64,000 nt of DNA from Flavobacterium tructae (GCF_002217475.1 NZ_MUHH01000022.1:110730-174729), one strand, 5' to 3'. Numbered from the stretch's first letter, positions 36,941 to 46,280 are shown. Program-made: numbers and translations. Notes: a model not told the origin generated them from the letters alone.

Positions 36941-37124
36941 GTCAAAGTATAATCCCGTGCAGATTCAAATAGATTGAAGTAGTTTTTTAAAATCATTTTA
37001 ATCATTATAATCTGTGGCGAAACAGAACCTTCAAATTCTATAAGTTTTCTGCAAAATCCTGTAACTTTTTCGAAAAAAGTTCTTCTTTACTTTGTAGTGT
37101 AATAATTTTTTAAACTACAATCTC

Positions 37125-37577
37125 ATGAAAGCTTTATATATTTTTATAGCTGCGGTATTTCTTGTTTCTTGCCAGAATCAGGGAAAAGAGGATATCAATA
37201 AAGCAAAACAAGCTAGTATTGATTCGATGAAAGTTGAAATCAGTAAACAAAGAGTTATTGATTCAATGAGAACGGAAATGGCAAAGATCAGAGAAGAGCA
37301 AAAGGTAGAGGCGCAACAAAAGTTAGAAACACAAAAAGTAGTCGTGGTCAATCAAAAAGCTGACGGAACTTCGACTGCAACACAAACCACTCCCAAAAAG
37401 AAAGGCTGGAGTTCAGCTGCCAAAGGAGCTGTAATAGGTGCCGGAGTAGGAGCAGTGACAGGAGCCATTGTTAGCAAGAGAAAAGGTGAAGGTGCAATAA
37501 TAGGCGGTTTAGCAGGAGCAGGAGTTGGAGCCGGAACCGGAGCTATTATCGATGGCAGCAAAAAGAAAAAAGAGTAA
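37125..37577 (+). CDS. glycine-zipper lipoprotein
   Basis: 150 residues. A lipobox is present (MKALYIFIAAVFLVSC, Cys16). A charged, Gln- and Lys-rich helical middle (about 20-85) leads into a glycine zipper: GAVIGAGVGAVTGAIVS and then AIIGGLAGAGVGAGTGAII. Such repeats (YMGG/SLT-type glycine zippers) insert into or associate with the outer membrane. No enzymatic motif is visible. Function in Flavobacterium is unknown; an envelope-stress or structural lipoprotein is plausible. Confidence 0.78.
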   Translation: MKALYIFIAAVFLVSCQNQGKEDINKAKQASIDSMKVEISKQRVIDSMRTEMAKIREEQKVEAQQKLETQKVVVVNQKADGTSTATQTTPKKKGWSSAAKGAVIGAGVGAVTGAIVSKRKGEGAIIGGLAGAGVGAGTGAIIDGSKKKKE

Positions 37578-37600
37578 ACTGGAAAACAGTTTTAAAATAA

Positions 37601-37636
37601 AACCGCCGATTTAAATTTTAAATCGGCGGTTTCTTT
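37601..37636 (+). terminator. bidirectional terminator between convergent genes
   Basis: A perfect 15-bp palindromic stem (37601-37615 with 37617-37631) flanked by A's and T's, centred between the glycine-zipper gene (+) and the 603-residue protein gene (-). Confidence 0.85.
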
Positions 37637-39446
37637 ATACCAACTCACAAGTTGGAACTTTAATTGTAGCCAGTTCCAGTTTGTAAAAATCGAATTGGTA
37701 TTTGATTTTTTCGGGATCTTCCTGAAAATAGAAAGAAGACGAAAATAGATTTTCATAATAGGCAATTCCTTCTAAGAGATTAGCTTTAAAAGCAGTCCAT
37801 TTCTTTAATTGGGCATTGGTGATTTCTCCCGAAATATTATTTATTTCATTCCTAAAGTAGTCGATATACATTTTTAATTCCTTTACAAACAGATTAGGCC
37901 TGTTATTAGCCCTCAGAATTGATTTATTTCCATAAATATGTGCCAGCATATCAGACAATGAAACTTCTTGGTCAAAATAGGCCATATTAGGCCCTGGACA
38001 GATAACAACTCCCTGCGCCTGACCTTTTATCTGAATATTATTTTCTAAATAAGACGCGTTAGCTAATCCAACGCATAAACAGGCTTTTTCGGTGATCGAA
38101 AACTTCTCTCTTTCGTAAGCTTCCTTCGAAAGACTATTTTTTTTAGCGTCTAATTCTGCCAGTTTAATGTCCTGAAATTTCTTCGATGCTGTGCAAATTC
38201 CATGTGGATCATATTCCTTACTCAGGGCTAGAAATTTTTTCGGGCAGGAACTCCCTGCTTTATTTTGCTCGATTCTTTTTTGTTTTAAAGCCTCATTTGT
38301 AGTGCCTTTTAAAGTATTAAACGGAACTCCCAGTGGGGAAATGTGGCTCAGATACAAGTCTTTTTCTTTAGCATCCATTAATAATTTACGAGTAGCGGGG
38401 TCTACAGAAGTCGCTTCGGGAACCAGTAAAAAAGGAGATCCCCATCCTACAGAGTCCACTTCGTAATTTTGTAATAAAAAATCGTGTTCTTCCGCAGTAC
38501 CTACACCTCCCTGAACTGTAATTTTCAAAGGCAGTGGTGCTTCAGGGACATGAACTTGTTTTTGCTGTAATACCTTTGTCATCAATTCATGCGCAGACTG
38601 AATAAGCTGATTCTTTTTCCGCAGGAACTCTTCTAAAATCGGACCTAGTAAAAGACCTTCAGTGGCAAAAGCATGTCCGCCGCAGTTTAGCCCTGATTCT
38701 ATGCGGTATTCAGAAACCCACAGGCCCTTTTTGGCCAGGAAATTTCCCTGTATCATAGCCGATCTGAAATCGCTGACTTTTAGAATGATTCTCTTTTTTA
38801 GCTCGTTTTTACTATTGGGAAAGAAATCCGAAAAATTTTCGAAATAGCTGTACAATCTCGGATTCATTCCGGCAGAAAGTACCACCGAAGATTCAAGATC
38901 ACTATTAGCGAAACCTCGCAAAGCAGCATGAGCATCATTAAATTCAATCGGAAGCTGTTCGTTTTTTTCAAAATTATCTTTGTCGATTTTGGTCATGATA
39001 TTCACATCAATACAACCGGGTGAAAGATGTGATTCAATGTAGTTTTGGATATTTTCTTTAAAAGAAATTCCGTCCTCCAGTAAATTCTGAAACCCCTTTT
39101 TGATGTCGGAAGTATTCGGTAACATCGCAATGTAGTTTTCTAACGCAGTTTTACTTTCGATTAATTCCGTTTTAAAATTTTCAAATTTCTCTTTCACAAT
39201 TTTATCGACCAGATTGAGATATGAAGTAATGCGCTGTGCCCTGTAGTCCTGAAATTTTTGACTTATCTCTTCGTACGGAAAATTAAATTTAGTACTGTAA
39301 AAATTACGCATCTTCTCAATCAGATCATCATCAGCGATAGAAATTACAGACGAAATACCAAATTGTGCCACTCGAATCGGACTGTCAATTGTATATGCGA
39401 GACCCATTACAGGAATATGAAAAGTGTGTAACGATGGTTTTGCCAT
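37635..39446 (-). CDS. uncharacterised nitronate-monooxygenase/PfaD-like protein with cysteine cluster
   Basis: 603 residues. I see TIM-barrel, FMN-enzyme-like segments resembling nitronate monooxygenase and the PfaD enoyl reductases: IPVMGLAYTIDSPIRVAQFG at the N-terminus, GLNCGGHAFATEGLLLGPI near residue 253, VQGGVGTAEEHDFL near residue 311, and VDSVGWGSPFLLVPEA near residue 330. After the barrel come clustered cysteines: C401, C418, C456 and C458, with C483 further on, which could ligate an Fe-S cluster. An insertion of about 150 residues lies near the N-terminus (residues 40-190). I do not recognise a named member. It stands alone, convergent with the lipoprotein gene. Enzyme activity is unproven. 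Confidence 0.65.
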   Translation of the reverse strand: MAKPSLHTFHIPVMGLAYTIDSPIRVAQFGISSVISIADDDLIEKMRNFYSTKFNFPYEEISQKFQDYRAQRITSYLNLVDKIVKEKFENFKTELIESKTALENYIAMLPNTSDIKKGFQNLLEDGISFKENIQNYIESHLSPGCIDVNIMTKIDKDNFEKNEQLPIEFNDAHAALRGFANSDLESSVVLSAGMNPRLYSYFENFSDFFPNSKNELKKRIILKVSDFRSAMIQGNFLAKKGLWVSEYRIESGLNCGGHAFATEGLLLGPILEEFLRKKNQLIQSAHELMTKVLQQKQVHVPEAPLPLKITVQGGVGTAEEHDFLLQNYEVDSVGWGSPFLLVPEATSVDPATRKLLMDAKEKDLYLSHISPLGVPFNTLKGTTNEALKQKRIEQNKAGSSCPKKFLALSKEYDPHGICTASKKFQDIKLAELDAKKNSLSKEAYEREKFSITEKACLCVGLANASYLENNIQIKGQAQGVVICPGPNMAYFDQEVSLSDMLAHIYGNKSILRANNRPNLFVKELKMYIDYFRNEINNISGEITNAQLKKWTAFKANLLEGIAYYENLFSSSFYFQEDPEKIKYQFDFYKLELATIKVPTCELV

Positions 39447-39575
39447 TTGTTTTTAAATTAAAATAAAAGCAAATGTTGGGAAAATAAAATTCAAAAAACC
39501 TGATAAATATCAGGTTTGCAGTTTATTATTCCTTTGACCTTATCCGAAATGAAACTCTTCAGAAGAATAAATAAG

Positions 39576-41138
39576 TTAAATTAAAATTTGGGAAAAAGAC
39601 GCTGCAATACTTCTCCATAGAAAATTGTAAAAAGATTTTTCGGGAATTCGGTCCAATTCAACATCAGCAGTTTTAGATGTTGCTCCCGAGTCATCTTTGA
39701 GTACTAAATTGGCAACTGCAGTTTTTAGTTTCGCTTCCTTTTCAGGATGTTTCTTTTTAAAGAGTTTTACTTTTAAATTTTCATAGTCCAACAAAGCGTT
39801 TCCTTTAACGTTATCATCGTTTCCGTAAAAATCAAATTGATATTTATGGAATTTGCCGGTAAAAGTAGTGTTGATGTAAGGTTTGGTAAAACGTTCCATT
39901 GCGTCAACATTGAAACGGGAGATCGTTCCCTCAATGTGAAAACTGTCTTTAGGATCGAGAACATTAAAACTCCAATCAACATGTAAAGGAGACGTTTTCA
40001 TGAAAAGGCAATTGATTTTAATTTTCACATCAGCAGTTTTCTTTAAAGCAAAACCGCTTTTCAGATGGATAGCCTGCAAATTGAAATTGTCAAAATTTAG
40101 AATCCCGGGACCTTTTGAAAAGTCAATTTCTTCCTCATAAACCAATTTTGATTTTAAAATCCGGATCGTATCAATCTGTAGAGGAAACTTAATTTTTCGC
40201 AATAAGGCATTGTAAAGATATTTTTTACTCAAATCATCTTTCGGTATTTTATTGCGATAGATATTAGCGTTCAAATGATGAGCAACCAATGAGTTGGCTT
40301 TGAAGAAAAATTGCTCTTTTTTAAAACCCCAATCCATTTTTTCAATGTCAGCTGAATCCAGTTTTAGCGTATAAATATCTTTCTCTTTGTCGAGTTTTTG
40401 AACAAATTCTTTTCGATTAAATTCAGGCAAATAAGAAAAATTCTTAAGCCTTAGGAATTGATTTTCACTACTGATTTTGCCAATATTCAGGCGATAAAAG
40501 GCATTGGGTTTAAAATATAAACTATCACAGACCAAAACATACTTTTCAAAATGCAGGGGGATTTTTTCTTTTAAAGTAGTAGGAGTGACCAAAATTCCTT
40601 CGAGCTTTAGAATCATTTTTTTGATGCTAAAAATAGGTTGGTTATTGTTCAGTGAAACCACATCAACACTTCCTTCGTTTAAATAGATATTGGAAACCGC
40701 AATTATTTTTTGAAAAGGGGTTATAATTTCTGTTTGAATACTTCTGCTATTGTTTAAAAGCTTATCCCCTTTTTTATATAAAATGACGCGGGGTTTATCG
40801 ATGATGATACTTTCGGCTTGAATAATATCGCGAAAGGCCAGATCCCAAATGTTAAAATGACGAATCGTAATGGATTCAATTTTGGAGTAGATTCCGTTTT
40901 TTGTTTTGCTGTTCTGAAGCTGATTTTTGGGATGGATCAGTAAGGTTTGCGCATTGATGCTTCGGCTCCATAATGAGACTTCGATTTTTTCGTAATGAAT
41001 CGAATAAGCAGTTTTGTTTTTTTCGTGTACAATAAGAGGCAATTGTTTTTTTATCCAATAGTTGAGGCCCATATCGAATAAAATCACAAAAAAAAGGACT
41101 GAAATGATACCGATCGCTATTTTTTTATAGATTGACAT
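39576..41138 (-). CDS. AsmA/DUF748-like membrane-anchored protein, function unknown
   Basis: 520 residues. An N-terminal membrane anchor (about residues 7-26) is followed by an extended, beta-rich body with an early YEKIEVSLWSRSINAQTLLIH segment and a later stretch of the AsmA type (LNFDNFNLQAIHL, VDWSFNVLDPKDSFHIEGTI). Such proteins hang in the periplasm between the membranes and are related to lipid-transport AsmA-like proteins. No clear DUF can be named from sequence alone. It lies between the convergent 603-residue protein and the divergent penicillin acylase gene. Confidence 0.65.
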   Translation of the reverse strand: MSIYKKIAIGIISVLFFVILFDMGLNYWIKKQLPLIVHEKNKTAYSIHYEKIEVSLWSRSINAQTLLIHPKNQLQNSKTKNGIYSKIESITIRHFNIWDLAFRDIIQAESIIIDKPRVILYKKGDKLLNNSRSIQTEIITPFQKIIAVSNIYLNEGSVDVVSLNNNQPIFSIKKMILKLEGILVTPTTLKEKIPLHFEKYVLVCDSLYFKPNAFYRLNIGKISSENQFLRLKNFSYLPEFNRKEFVQKLDKEKDIYTLKLDSADIEKMDWGFKKEQFFFKANSLVAHHLNANIYRNKIPKDDLSKKYLYNALLRKIKFPLQIDTIRILKSKLVYEEEIDFSKGPGILNFDNFNLQAIHLKSGFALKKTADVKIKINCLFMKTSPLHVDWSFNVLDPKDSFHIEGTISRFNVDAMERFTKPYINTTFTGKFHKYQFDFYGNDDNVKGNALLDYENLKVKLFKKKHPEKEAKLKTAVANLVLKDDSGATSKTADVELDRIPEKSFYNFLWRSIAASFSQILI

Positions 41139-41219
41139 TTATAGTATTGATTTTAAATACATAAATTTAGACTTTTAAAAGAGATGTTTCTTACAGGATT
41201 TTAAATTTAAGTTACATCA

Positions 41220-41248
41220 TTGCAAAATCATCTATCATTATACGTTTC
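41220..41248 (+). promoter_or_regulatory. probable promoter of the penicillin acylase gene
   Basis: TTG (41220-41222), 18 nt, then TACGTTTC (41241-41248), one base off TAnnTTTG. It places the transcript start just before the ATG at 41255. Confidence 0.4.
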
Positions 41249-41279
41249 ATAAATATGAGAAAAATTAAAAAAAATTCTG

Positions 41280-43646
41280 TTGGTTTTATTGGTATTGATT
41301 GTTATTCTTGGAATTGGTCTTTGTGCCTACATCTTTCATCTGAAGCCTAAATACGAAGGTGAAGTACAACTGAAAAACCTCCAGAAAGAAACCACAGTGT
41401 ATTTTGATGATTTTGGAGTGCCTCATATTTATGCCGATTCTGAAAAAGACGCGATGACGGCACTTGGTTATGTTCATGCGCAGGAACGATTATGGCAAAT
41501 GGAATTACTTCGAAGAATTGCACCCGGAAGATTATCAGAAATCTTTGGATCGGTTGCACTAAAAAATGATAAATTTTTCTCCGGAATCGGTATAGAAGAA
41601 GCTTCGGCAAAAGCCATAGCAAAATTAGATCCTAACAGTCAGAGTTATAAAATGACCATGGCTTATCTGGACGGGATAAATCAGTACATGGAAGAGGGAG
41701 TAACGCCGATTGAGTTTACTCTGGTAGGAGTGAAAAAAGAAAAATTTACCATAAAAGACGTGTATAATATTTTTGGTTATATGTCTTTTAGTTTTGCAAT
41801 GGCGCAAAAAACAGATCCTTTGTTAACTTTTATTCGGGATAAATACGGTGTTGAATATTTAAAAGATTTAGGGATCGAGGGGGAGTTTAATACCACCAGG
41901 ATCAAAAACTCAAAAGAGAATATCGAAGAATATACCACCATTTCAAAGTCTGTAGCGGCATTGCTGGAGAATTCACTTATTCCTCCTTTTGTGGGAAGTA
42001 ACAGCTGGGTTGCGGGTCCCACTAAAACGAAAAGCGGAAAAGTGATTTTTGCGAATGATCCGCATATTAGCTTTTCACAGCCTGCGACCTGGTATGAAGC
42101 ACATTTGGTAACACCGGATTTTGAATTGTACGGCTGTTATCTGGCCGGAACACCTTATCCGTTATTGGCGCACAATCGCAATTATGCTTACGGACTGACA
42201 ATGTTCGAAAATGATGATATCGATTTTTATCAGGAAAAAAATAAAGAGGGTGATTCCAATCAATATCAGACACCAACAGGTTTTGCGGCTTATACGTCGA
42301 TTAAAAAAACGATAAAAGTAAAAGATACGTCAGATGTAGTTCTGACGGTTAAATCAAGCCGCCACGGGCCTATCATGAATGATGTGCTGGATCGTTTGGG
42401 AAAAAAGAATCCTATTGCAATGTCGTGGGTTTATACACAACAGCCCATCCAGATTTTAGATGCAGTTTATGGACTTTCACATGCTAAAAATAAAGACGAT
42501 TTCAGAAAAGCAGTTTCGCTTGTAGCGGCACCGGGTTTGAATGTGATGTATGGTGATGCTAAAGGAAATGTGGCATGGTGGGCAACCGGAGCACTTTATA
42601 AACACGATAAGGGAGTGAACACCTTTCTTATTTTGGATGGTGCCAGCGGTAAAGACGATATTAAAGAGCATTTAGATTTTTCGAAGAATCCTTCTGCCGA
42701 GAATCCAAAATGGGGTTATGTGTATTCTGCCAACAATCAGCCTGAGGCTATCGATGGCTTTTTATATCCGGGATATTATTTGCCGGAGGATCGTGCCAAA
42801 AGAATTTCAGGTTTAATGGACGCAAAATCAGATTGGGATAAAGAAGCCATCAGTAAGATGATTTTTGATAATACTTCACTGGTTTCACCGGGAGTGGTGC
42901 AACGTTTAATTTCGACTGTAGCCGGAAGTTCGCTTTCCGCAGAAGAAAAAGAAGCGATAAATGCTTTGCAATCATGGAAAGGAACCAATAATACGGAGGA
43001 TGTTGGACCAACGATTTACAATAAATGGGTTTATCTGTACCTGAAAAATACTTTTGAAGACGAAATGGGAGCCGATAACTTTACTTTGTATCTTGATACC
43101 TCGCTGGGGAAGCAAATCATTGCAAGACAAATTCAGAATGAAAATTCCGTTTGGTGGGACAATATCAAAACCAAGAATGTAAAGGAAACCAGAAGTGATA
43201 TTGTTTCAAAATCTTTCCATGAAGCCATAGCGGAACTTCAGGAACAATTTGGGAATCAGGTGGCAGATTGGAACTGGGGTAAAGCACACACCGTAGAACA
43301 TGAACATCCTTTGGGTAAAGTAGCGGCTTTGCGCAGTTTGTTTAATGTAGGGCCATTTGCAGCTCCGGGATCGAATGAAGTAATAAACAATCAGTTTTTC
43401 GGATTCAATAAGGAAGGAAAGTATCACGTAAAAGGCGGGCCATCAACCAGAAGAGTAGTGGATTTCTCTGATATCGAAAATAGCTGGAGTATTTTGCCAA
43501 CAGGACAATCCGGTAATCCGTTTAGTAAACATTATGACGATCAGGCCGAGATGTACAATGCAGGAAAATTCAGAAAGATGAAACTAAACAAAGAAGAGAT
43601 CATTAAAACATCCACCAAATTGGTATTTAAGCCTGCTGGGAAATAG
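41280..43646 (+). CDS. penicillin acylase family protein, frame disrupted at its N-terminus
   Basis: 788 residues in the open frame. It is an N-terminal-nucleophile hydrolase: the predicted nucleophile is Ser240 in VGSNSWVAGPTK, with AQERLWQMELLRRI early on and the FGFNKEGKYHVKGGPSTR end. The frame has no ATG near its start. The only upstream ATG (41255) is one frame off because of a run of eight A residues (41267-41274). With seven A's the protein would begin MRKIKKILLVLLVLIV and read straight into the frame given here, giving a proper membrane anchor. So a +1 shift is real in this sequence: an assembly error, phase variation or slippage. Family members deacylate penicillins, or N-acyl homoserine lactones; the substrate here is unknown. 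Confidence 0.85.
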   Translation: MVLLVLIVILGIGLCAYIFHLKPKYEGEVQLKNLQKETTVYFDDFGVPHIYADSEKDAMTALGYVHAQERLWQMELLRRIAPGRLSEIFGSVALKNDKFFSGIGIEEASAKAIAKLDPNSQSYKMTMAYLDGINQYMEEGVTPIEFTLVGVKKEKFTIKDVYNIFGYMSFSFAMAQKTDPLLTFIRDKYGVEYLKDLGIEGEFNTTRIKNSKENIEEYTTISKSVAALLENSLIPPFVGSNSWVAGPTKTKSGKVIFANDPHISFSQPATWYEAHLVTPDFELYGCYLAGTPYPLLAHNRNYAYGLTMFENDDIDFYQEKNKEGDSNQYQTPTGFAAYTSIKKTIKVKDTSDVVLTVKSSRHGPIMNDVLDRLGKKNPIAMSWVYTQQPIQILDAVYGLSHAKNKDDFRKAVSLVAAPGLNVMYGDAKGNVAWWATGALYKHDKGVNTFLILDGASGKDDIKEHLDFSKNPSAENPKWGYVYSANNQPEAIDGFLYPGYYLPEDRAKRISGLMDAKSDWDKEAISKMIFDNTSLVSPGVVQRLISTVAGSSLSAEEKEAINALQSWKGTNNTEDVGPTIYNKWVYLYLKNTFEDEMGADNFTLYLDTSLGKQIIARQIQNENSVWWDNIKTKNVKETRSDIVSKSFHEAIAELQEQFGNQVADWNWGKAHTVEHEHPLGKVAALRSLFNVGPFAAPGSNEVINNQFFGFNKEGKYHVKGGPSTRRVVDFSDIENSWSILPTGQSGNPFSKHYDDQAEMYNAGKFRKMKLNKEEIIKTSTKLVFKPAGK

Positions 43647-43692
43647 TTTTTTTAGTTTTAGGATTACTGGTTTTACCGCAAAGTGCGAAAAG

Positions 43693-43809
43693 TCTTTTCG
43701 CAAAGATTCGCAAAGTTTCTTTTGCGTTTTTATGATTACATCTTTGTCAAAGTGTAAGCTTTGACAAAGATTAAAACCTTAGCAACTTAGAACCTCAGTA
43801 CCTCAGAAC
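43693..43809. repeat. cluster of short dispersed repeats
   Basis: It contains TTTTCGCAAAGATTCGCAAAG and TTTTGCG units, a perfect 12-bp inverted repeat TCTTTGTCAAAG/CTTTGACAAAGA (43741-43752 with 43759-43770, 6-nt loop), then a CTTAGCAACTTAGAACCTCAG string up to the stop codon of the next gene. Related strings occur at 15926, 18680 and 63507. Confidence 0.6.
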
Positions 43810-44253
43810 CTATTTATACCTTCCCCGAACAATATCATTTGCAAATATTTCGAGATTGTAACCCAGTGCATCGTTGGTAACCATGACATTGGTTGTTTGA
43901 TAGGCAGTATCTTTCTGATAGGTTTTTAAAAGTGTTTCCAATTCTATTTCATTATAAAAAGCAAACATATTATAAACGGCGTCCCGGAAGTTTTTGTAGT
44001 CGATACTCTCCGTTATTTCAATCGTTTTTTGATCGTTCCATTTTTCTTTAAGGGCAGCTTCGCTAATAGTTACCAGACAAAAATCGGTCACATAATTTTT
44101 GTAACGGGCAGCCTCGACAATTTTATCAATGATAATTTTGTTTTGCTGACTGGGCATCGGTACGGTCTTGGTTGAGGTTTGAGCATTACCGATAAGCGGA
44201 AGAAACAGGCATAGTACGAGTACTAAAAGAGTTTGTGTCTTTAATTTTTTCAT
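43810..44253 (-). CDS. secreted hypothetical protein
   Basis: 147 residues with a signal peptide (MKKLKTQTLLVLVLCLFLPLIGNAQ, cleavage about residue 25). The mature part is helical and has no motif I recognise. It shares its strand with the following serine hydrolase gene but a strong terminator separates them. Function unknown. Confidence 0.65.
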   Translation of the reverse strand: MKKLKTQTLLVLVLCLFLPLIGNAQTSTKTVPMPSQQNKIIIDKIVEAARYKNYVTDFCLVTISEAALKEKWNDQKTIEITESIDYKNFRDAVYNMFAFYNEIELETLLKTYQKDTAYQTTNVMVTNDALGYNLEIFANDIVRGRYK

Positions 44254-44396
44254 AGGTTAAGTAAAAACAGTTCACAACAATTATTGCTGTAAATCACGTT
44301 GATTTGAGGGTTTATTTTTTGTTTTTTTGGGCAGCGCTAAAATAGTTCTTTTAATGCTAAATTATCGAATATGACTGTTAGAAATTGTAACAAAAA

Positions 44397-44437
44397 ACTC
44401 CGCTAAAACTGATTTGAAATCAATTTTAGCGGAGTTT
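44397..44437 (-). terminator. long-stem terminator between the secreted protein and serine hydrolase genes
   Basis: A 13-bp outer stem (AACTCCGCTAAAA with TTTTAGCGGAGTT), one mismatch, then a 6-bp inner stem (TGATTT/AAATCA). A-runs on the left and T-runs on the right allow it to work on both strands. It ends the minus-strand serine hydrolase transcript. Confidence 0.85.
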
Positions 44438-44458
44438 TTTAAAGAGGTTTGCTGAGAG

Positions 44459-45922
44459 TTATTTCGTTTTGTTTTTTGAAATTTCGTCTAAGACCTTTTT
44501 CCCGTTTTCATTTGAAGGATCTAGTTCCACCGATTTTTTATAGTTGGTTATCGCTAAATCTTTATTTCCATCTGTCAGATAGGCTTCTCCTAAACTATCA
44601 TACACGTTTCCGGATTTTGGAAAAGTCTCCGCATTAATTTTAAATACTTCAATAGCTTCTTTCTTTTTTCCGCTTTGCAGCAATTGATAGCCGGCTTCGT
44701 TCATGTCGTTTTCTTTAATAACAAAAGTGGGGTCATTCTTTAGTTTTTTATAAGTATCCATTCCGGCTACTAATCCTTTTGTAGAGAAAACATCCAATAA
44801 ATCAATTGCCAATGATTTTCTGGCAGGTTTATAAGGCTGGTTGTATAAAATAGCACGAATAGCAGTGTTCATTTCGCCCAAAACAGTATTGCCTGTATTG
44901 TTAAGTAACACCACTAGAATTTTATCGGCAGGAACACGTGAAATGAGCGTGTTAAATCCGTTAATTCCTCCACCGTGCTCCGTAATTTTTACTTTGTCTT
45001 TACTACCATTATTAGCTTCTGAAATAAACCATCCGTAACTGTAAAAATCTCCCCAGGCTTTTATATACGGTTTAAAAAGAGACTCCATCGATTTTTCTGA
45101 AAGCAATTTAGTCGTATAAAGCGCTTGATCCCATATGTATAAATCTTCGACAGTAGAATATAAAGATCCCGCGGCATATGGGATACTCATGTCAATGAAA
45201 GAAGAATTGACAAAATTTTTGCCTTGTTTTTCATAACCCGCAGCTCTGTTTTTAAGGATAACTTCACTATGATCAAAACCTGTATTTACCATTTTTAAAG
45301 GAGTAAGAATAGTTTCCTGCAAATATTGTTCGTAGGTTTTACCGGTAACTTTTTCGATAATATACCCCAAGAGGAAATATCCGGAATTACTATAGTTGAA
45401 TTTTTCACCTGGTTTGAATTCCAGAGGCAATTTGTTAAATGTTTTTACAAAGTCTTCCGGAGTATAAGGATTGCGGCTTTTATCTCTAAGAAAATTTGGT
45501 GTAGCGGTATAATTTGGAATTCCTGAGGTATGCGTAAGTAAGTGATGAAGTGTTATTTTGTCGCCGGTTTCTTTAGGGTAATCCGGTAAATAAGTAGTGA
45601 TAGGAACGTCCAGTTTTAGTTTTCCGTCGTCTACTAATTTTAAGATTAAAGAAGCGGTAAATTGTTTGGTGATCGAGCCCAATCTGAACTTGGTATCAGG
45701 CTGATTCGGAATATCCCATTCCATATTGGCTGAGCCGAATCCTTTTTTAAAAATTACCTTTCCATTTTCGGCAACCAGTGCCGAACCATTAAATTGACCA
45801 TATTGATTGTAGGTAGTTAATAATTGGTCAATTTGTTTCGCTTTGTCCTGTGCGGAAGTAATGTTCAAAGCGAAAAATAGTAGAATAACACTAAGAACAA
45901 CTAGTTTGATTGGTTTCTGCAT
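44459..45922 (-). CDS. serine hydrolase (beta-lactamase/class C-like) with C-terminal TPR
   Basis: 487 residues with a signal peptide (MQKPIKLVVLSVILLFFALNITSAQ). The penicillin-binding/beta-lactamase fold carries S-I-T-K (in GSITKQFTASL) and Y-S-N (in FNYSNSGYFLLG). A C-terminal tail (about 390-485) contains TPR-like helices (FKINAETFPKSGNVYDSLGEAY). Members act on peptidoglycan or esters in the periplasm; this one may be a D-Ala peptidase or an esterase. Followed by a strong terminator. Confidence 0.85.
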   Translation of the reverse strand: MQKPIKLVVLSVILLFFALNITSAQDKAKQIDQLLTTYNQYGQFNGSALVAENGKVIFKKGFGSANMEWDIPNQPDTKFRLGSITKQFTASLILKLVDDGKLKLDVPITTYLPDYPKETGDKITLHHLLTHTSGIPNYTATPNFLRDKSRNPYTPEDFVKTFNKLPLEFKPGEKFNYSNSGYFLLGYIIEKVTGKTYEQYLQETILTPLKMVNTGFDHSEVILKNRAAGYEKQGKNFVNSSFIDMSIPYAAGSLYSTVEDLYIWDQALYTTKLLSEKSMESLFKPYIKAWGDFYSYGWFISEANNGSKDKVKITEHGGGINGFNTLISRVPADKILVVLLNNTGNTVLGEMNTAIRAILYNQPYKPARKSLAIDLLDVFSTKGLVAGMDTYKKLKNDPTFVIKENDMNEAGYQLLQSGKKKEAIEVFKINAETFPKSGNVYDSLGEAYLTDGNKDLAITNYKKSVELDPSNENGKKVLDEISKNKTK

Positions 45923-46280
45923 ATTGATTGATGATTAAGGTTAGTAAATCAGTGATTGATTTTTGATTTGATGATTGAAACTCTTTAATCTGTTCAGGAT
46001 TATGTCGTTGTCTTTTGTTAGACGACGAATTTTTAATTATGTTTCAGAATCAATCCTTTTTTTATCTTTTTCTTAACACTCTTGCGGGAGAGCATAGACC
46101 GGGAACTGCCAGGAACCACCACTATTTATAGGCCTATGCTCATAACTAACAAATTTTTTTTAAATCAATAATAGGTTTATGCAAATAGAACTTCACTTAA
46201 AAATAACACAATAAGAATACATAATTTTACCATAGATTTCCGAATAATGATTTTGTACACATCACTTTTTGAATTAAGAT
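45923..46280. other. 358-bp spacer with a GC-rich palindromic island
   Basis: AT-rich except for a 52-bp GC-rich island (46090-46141) whose ends form an imperfect 11-bp inverted repeat, GAGCATAGACC/GGCCTATGCTC. It contains GGGAACTGCCAGG (46101-46113), identical to the 3' end of E. coli 5S rRNA by my recollection. Upstream is GGAGAGC, also 5S-like, but the rest of a 5S gene is absent. See findings. No credible frame. Confidence 0.45.

Noticed and set aside
46081..46141. A complete 5S rRNA gene
   Set aside because: Only a short 3'-like string is present; the 5' and middle parts of 5S are missing, so it is kept as an observation and not called as a gene.
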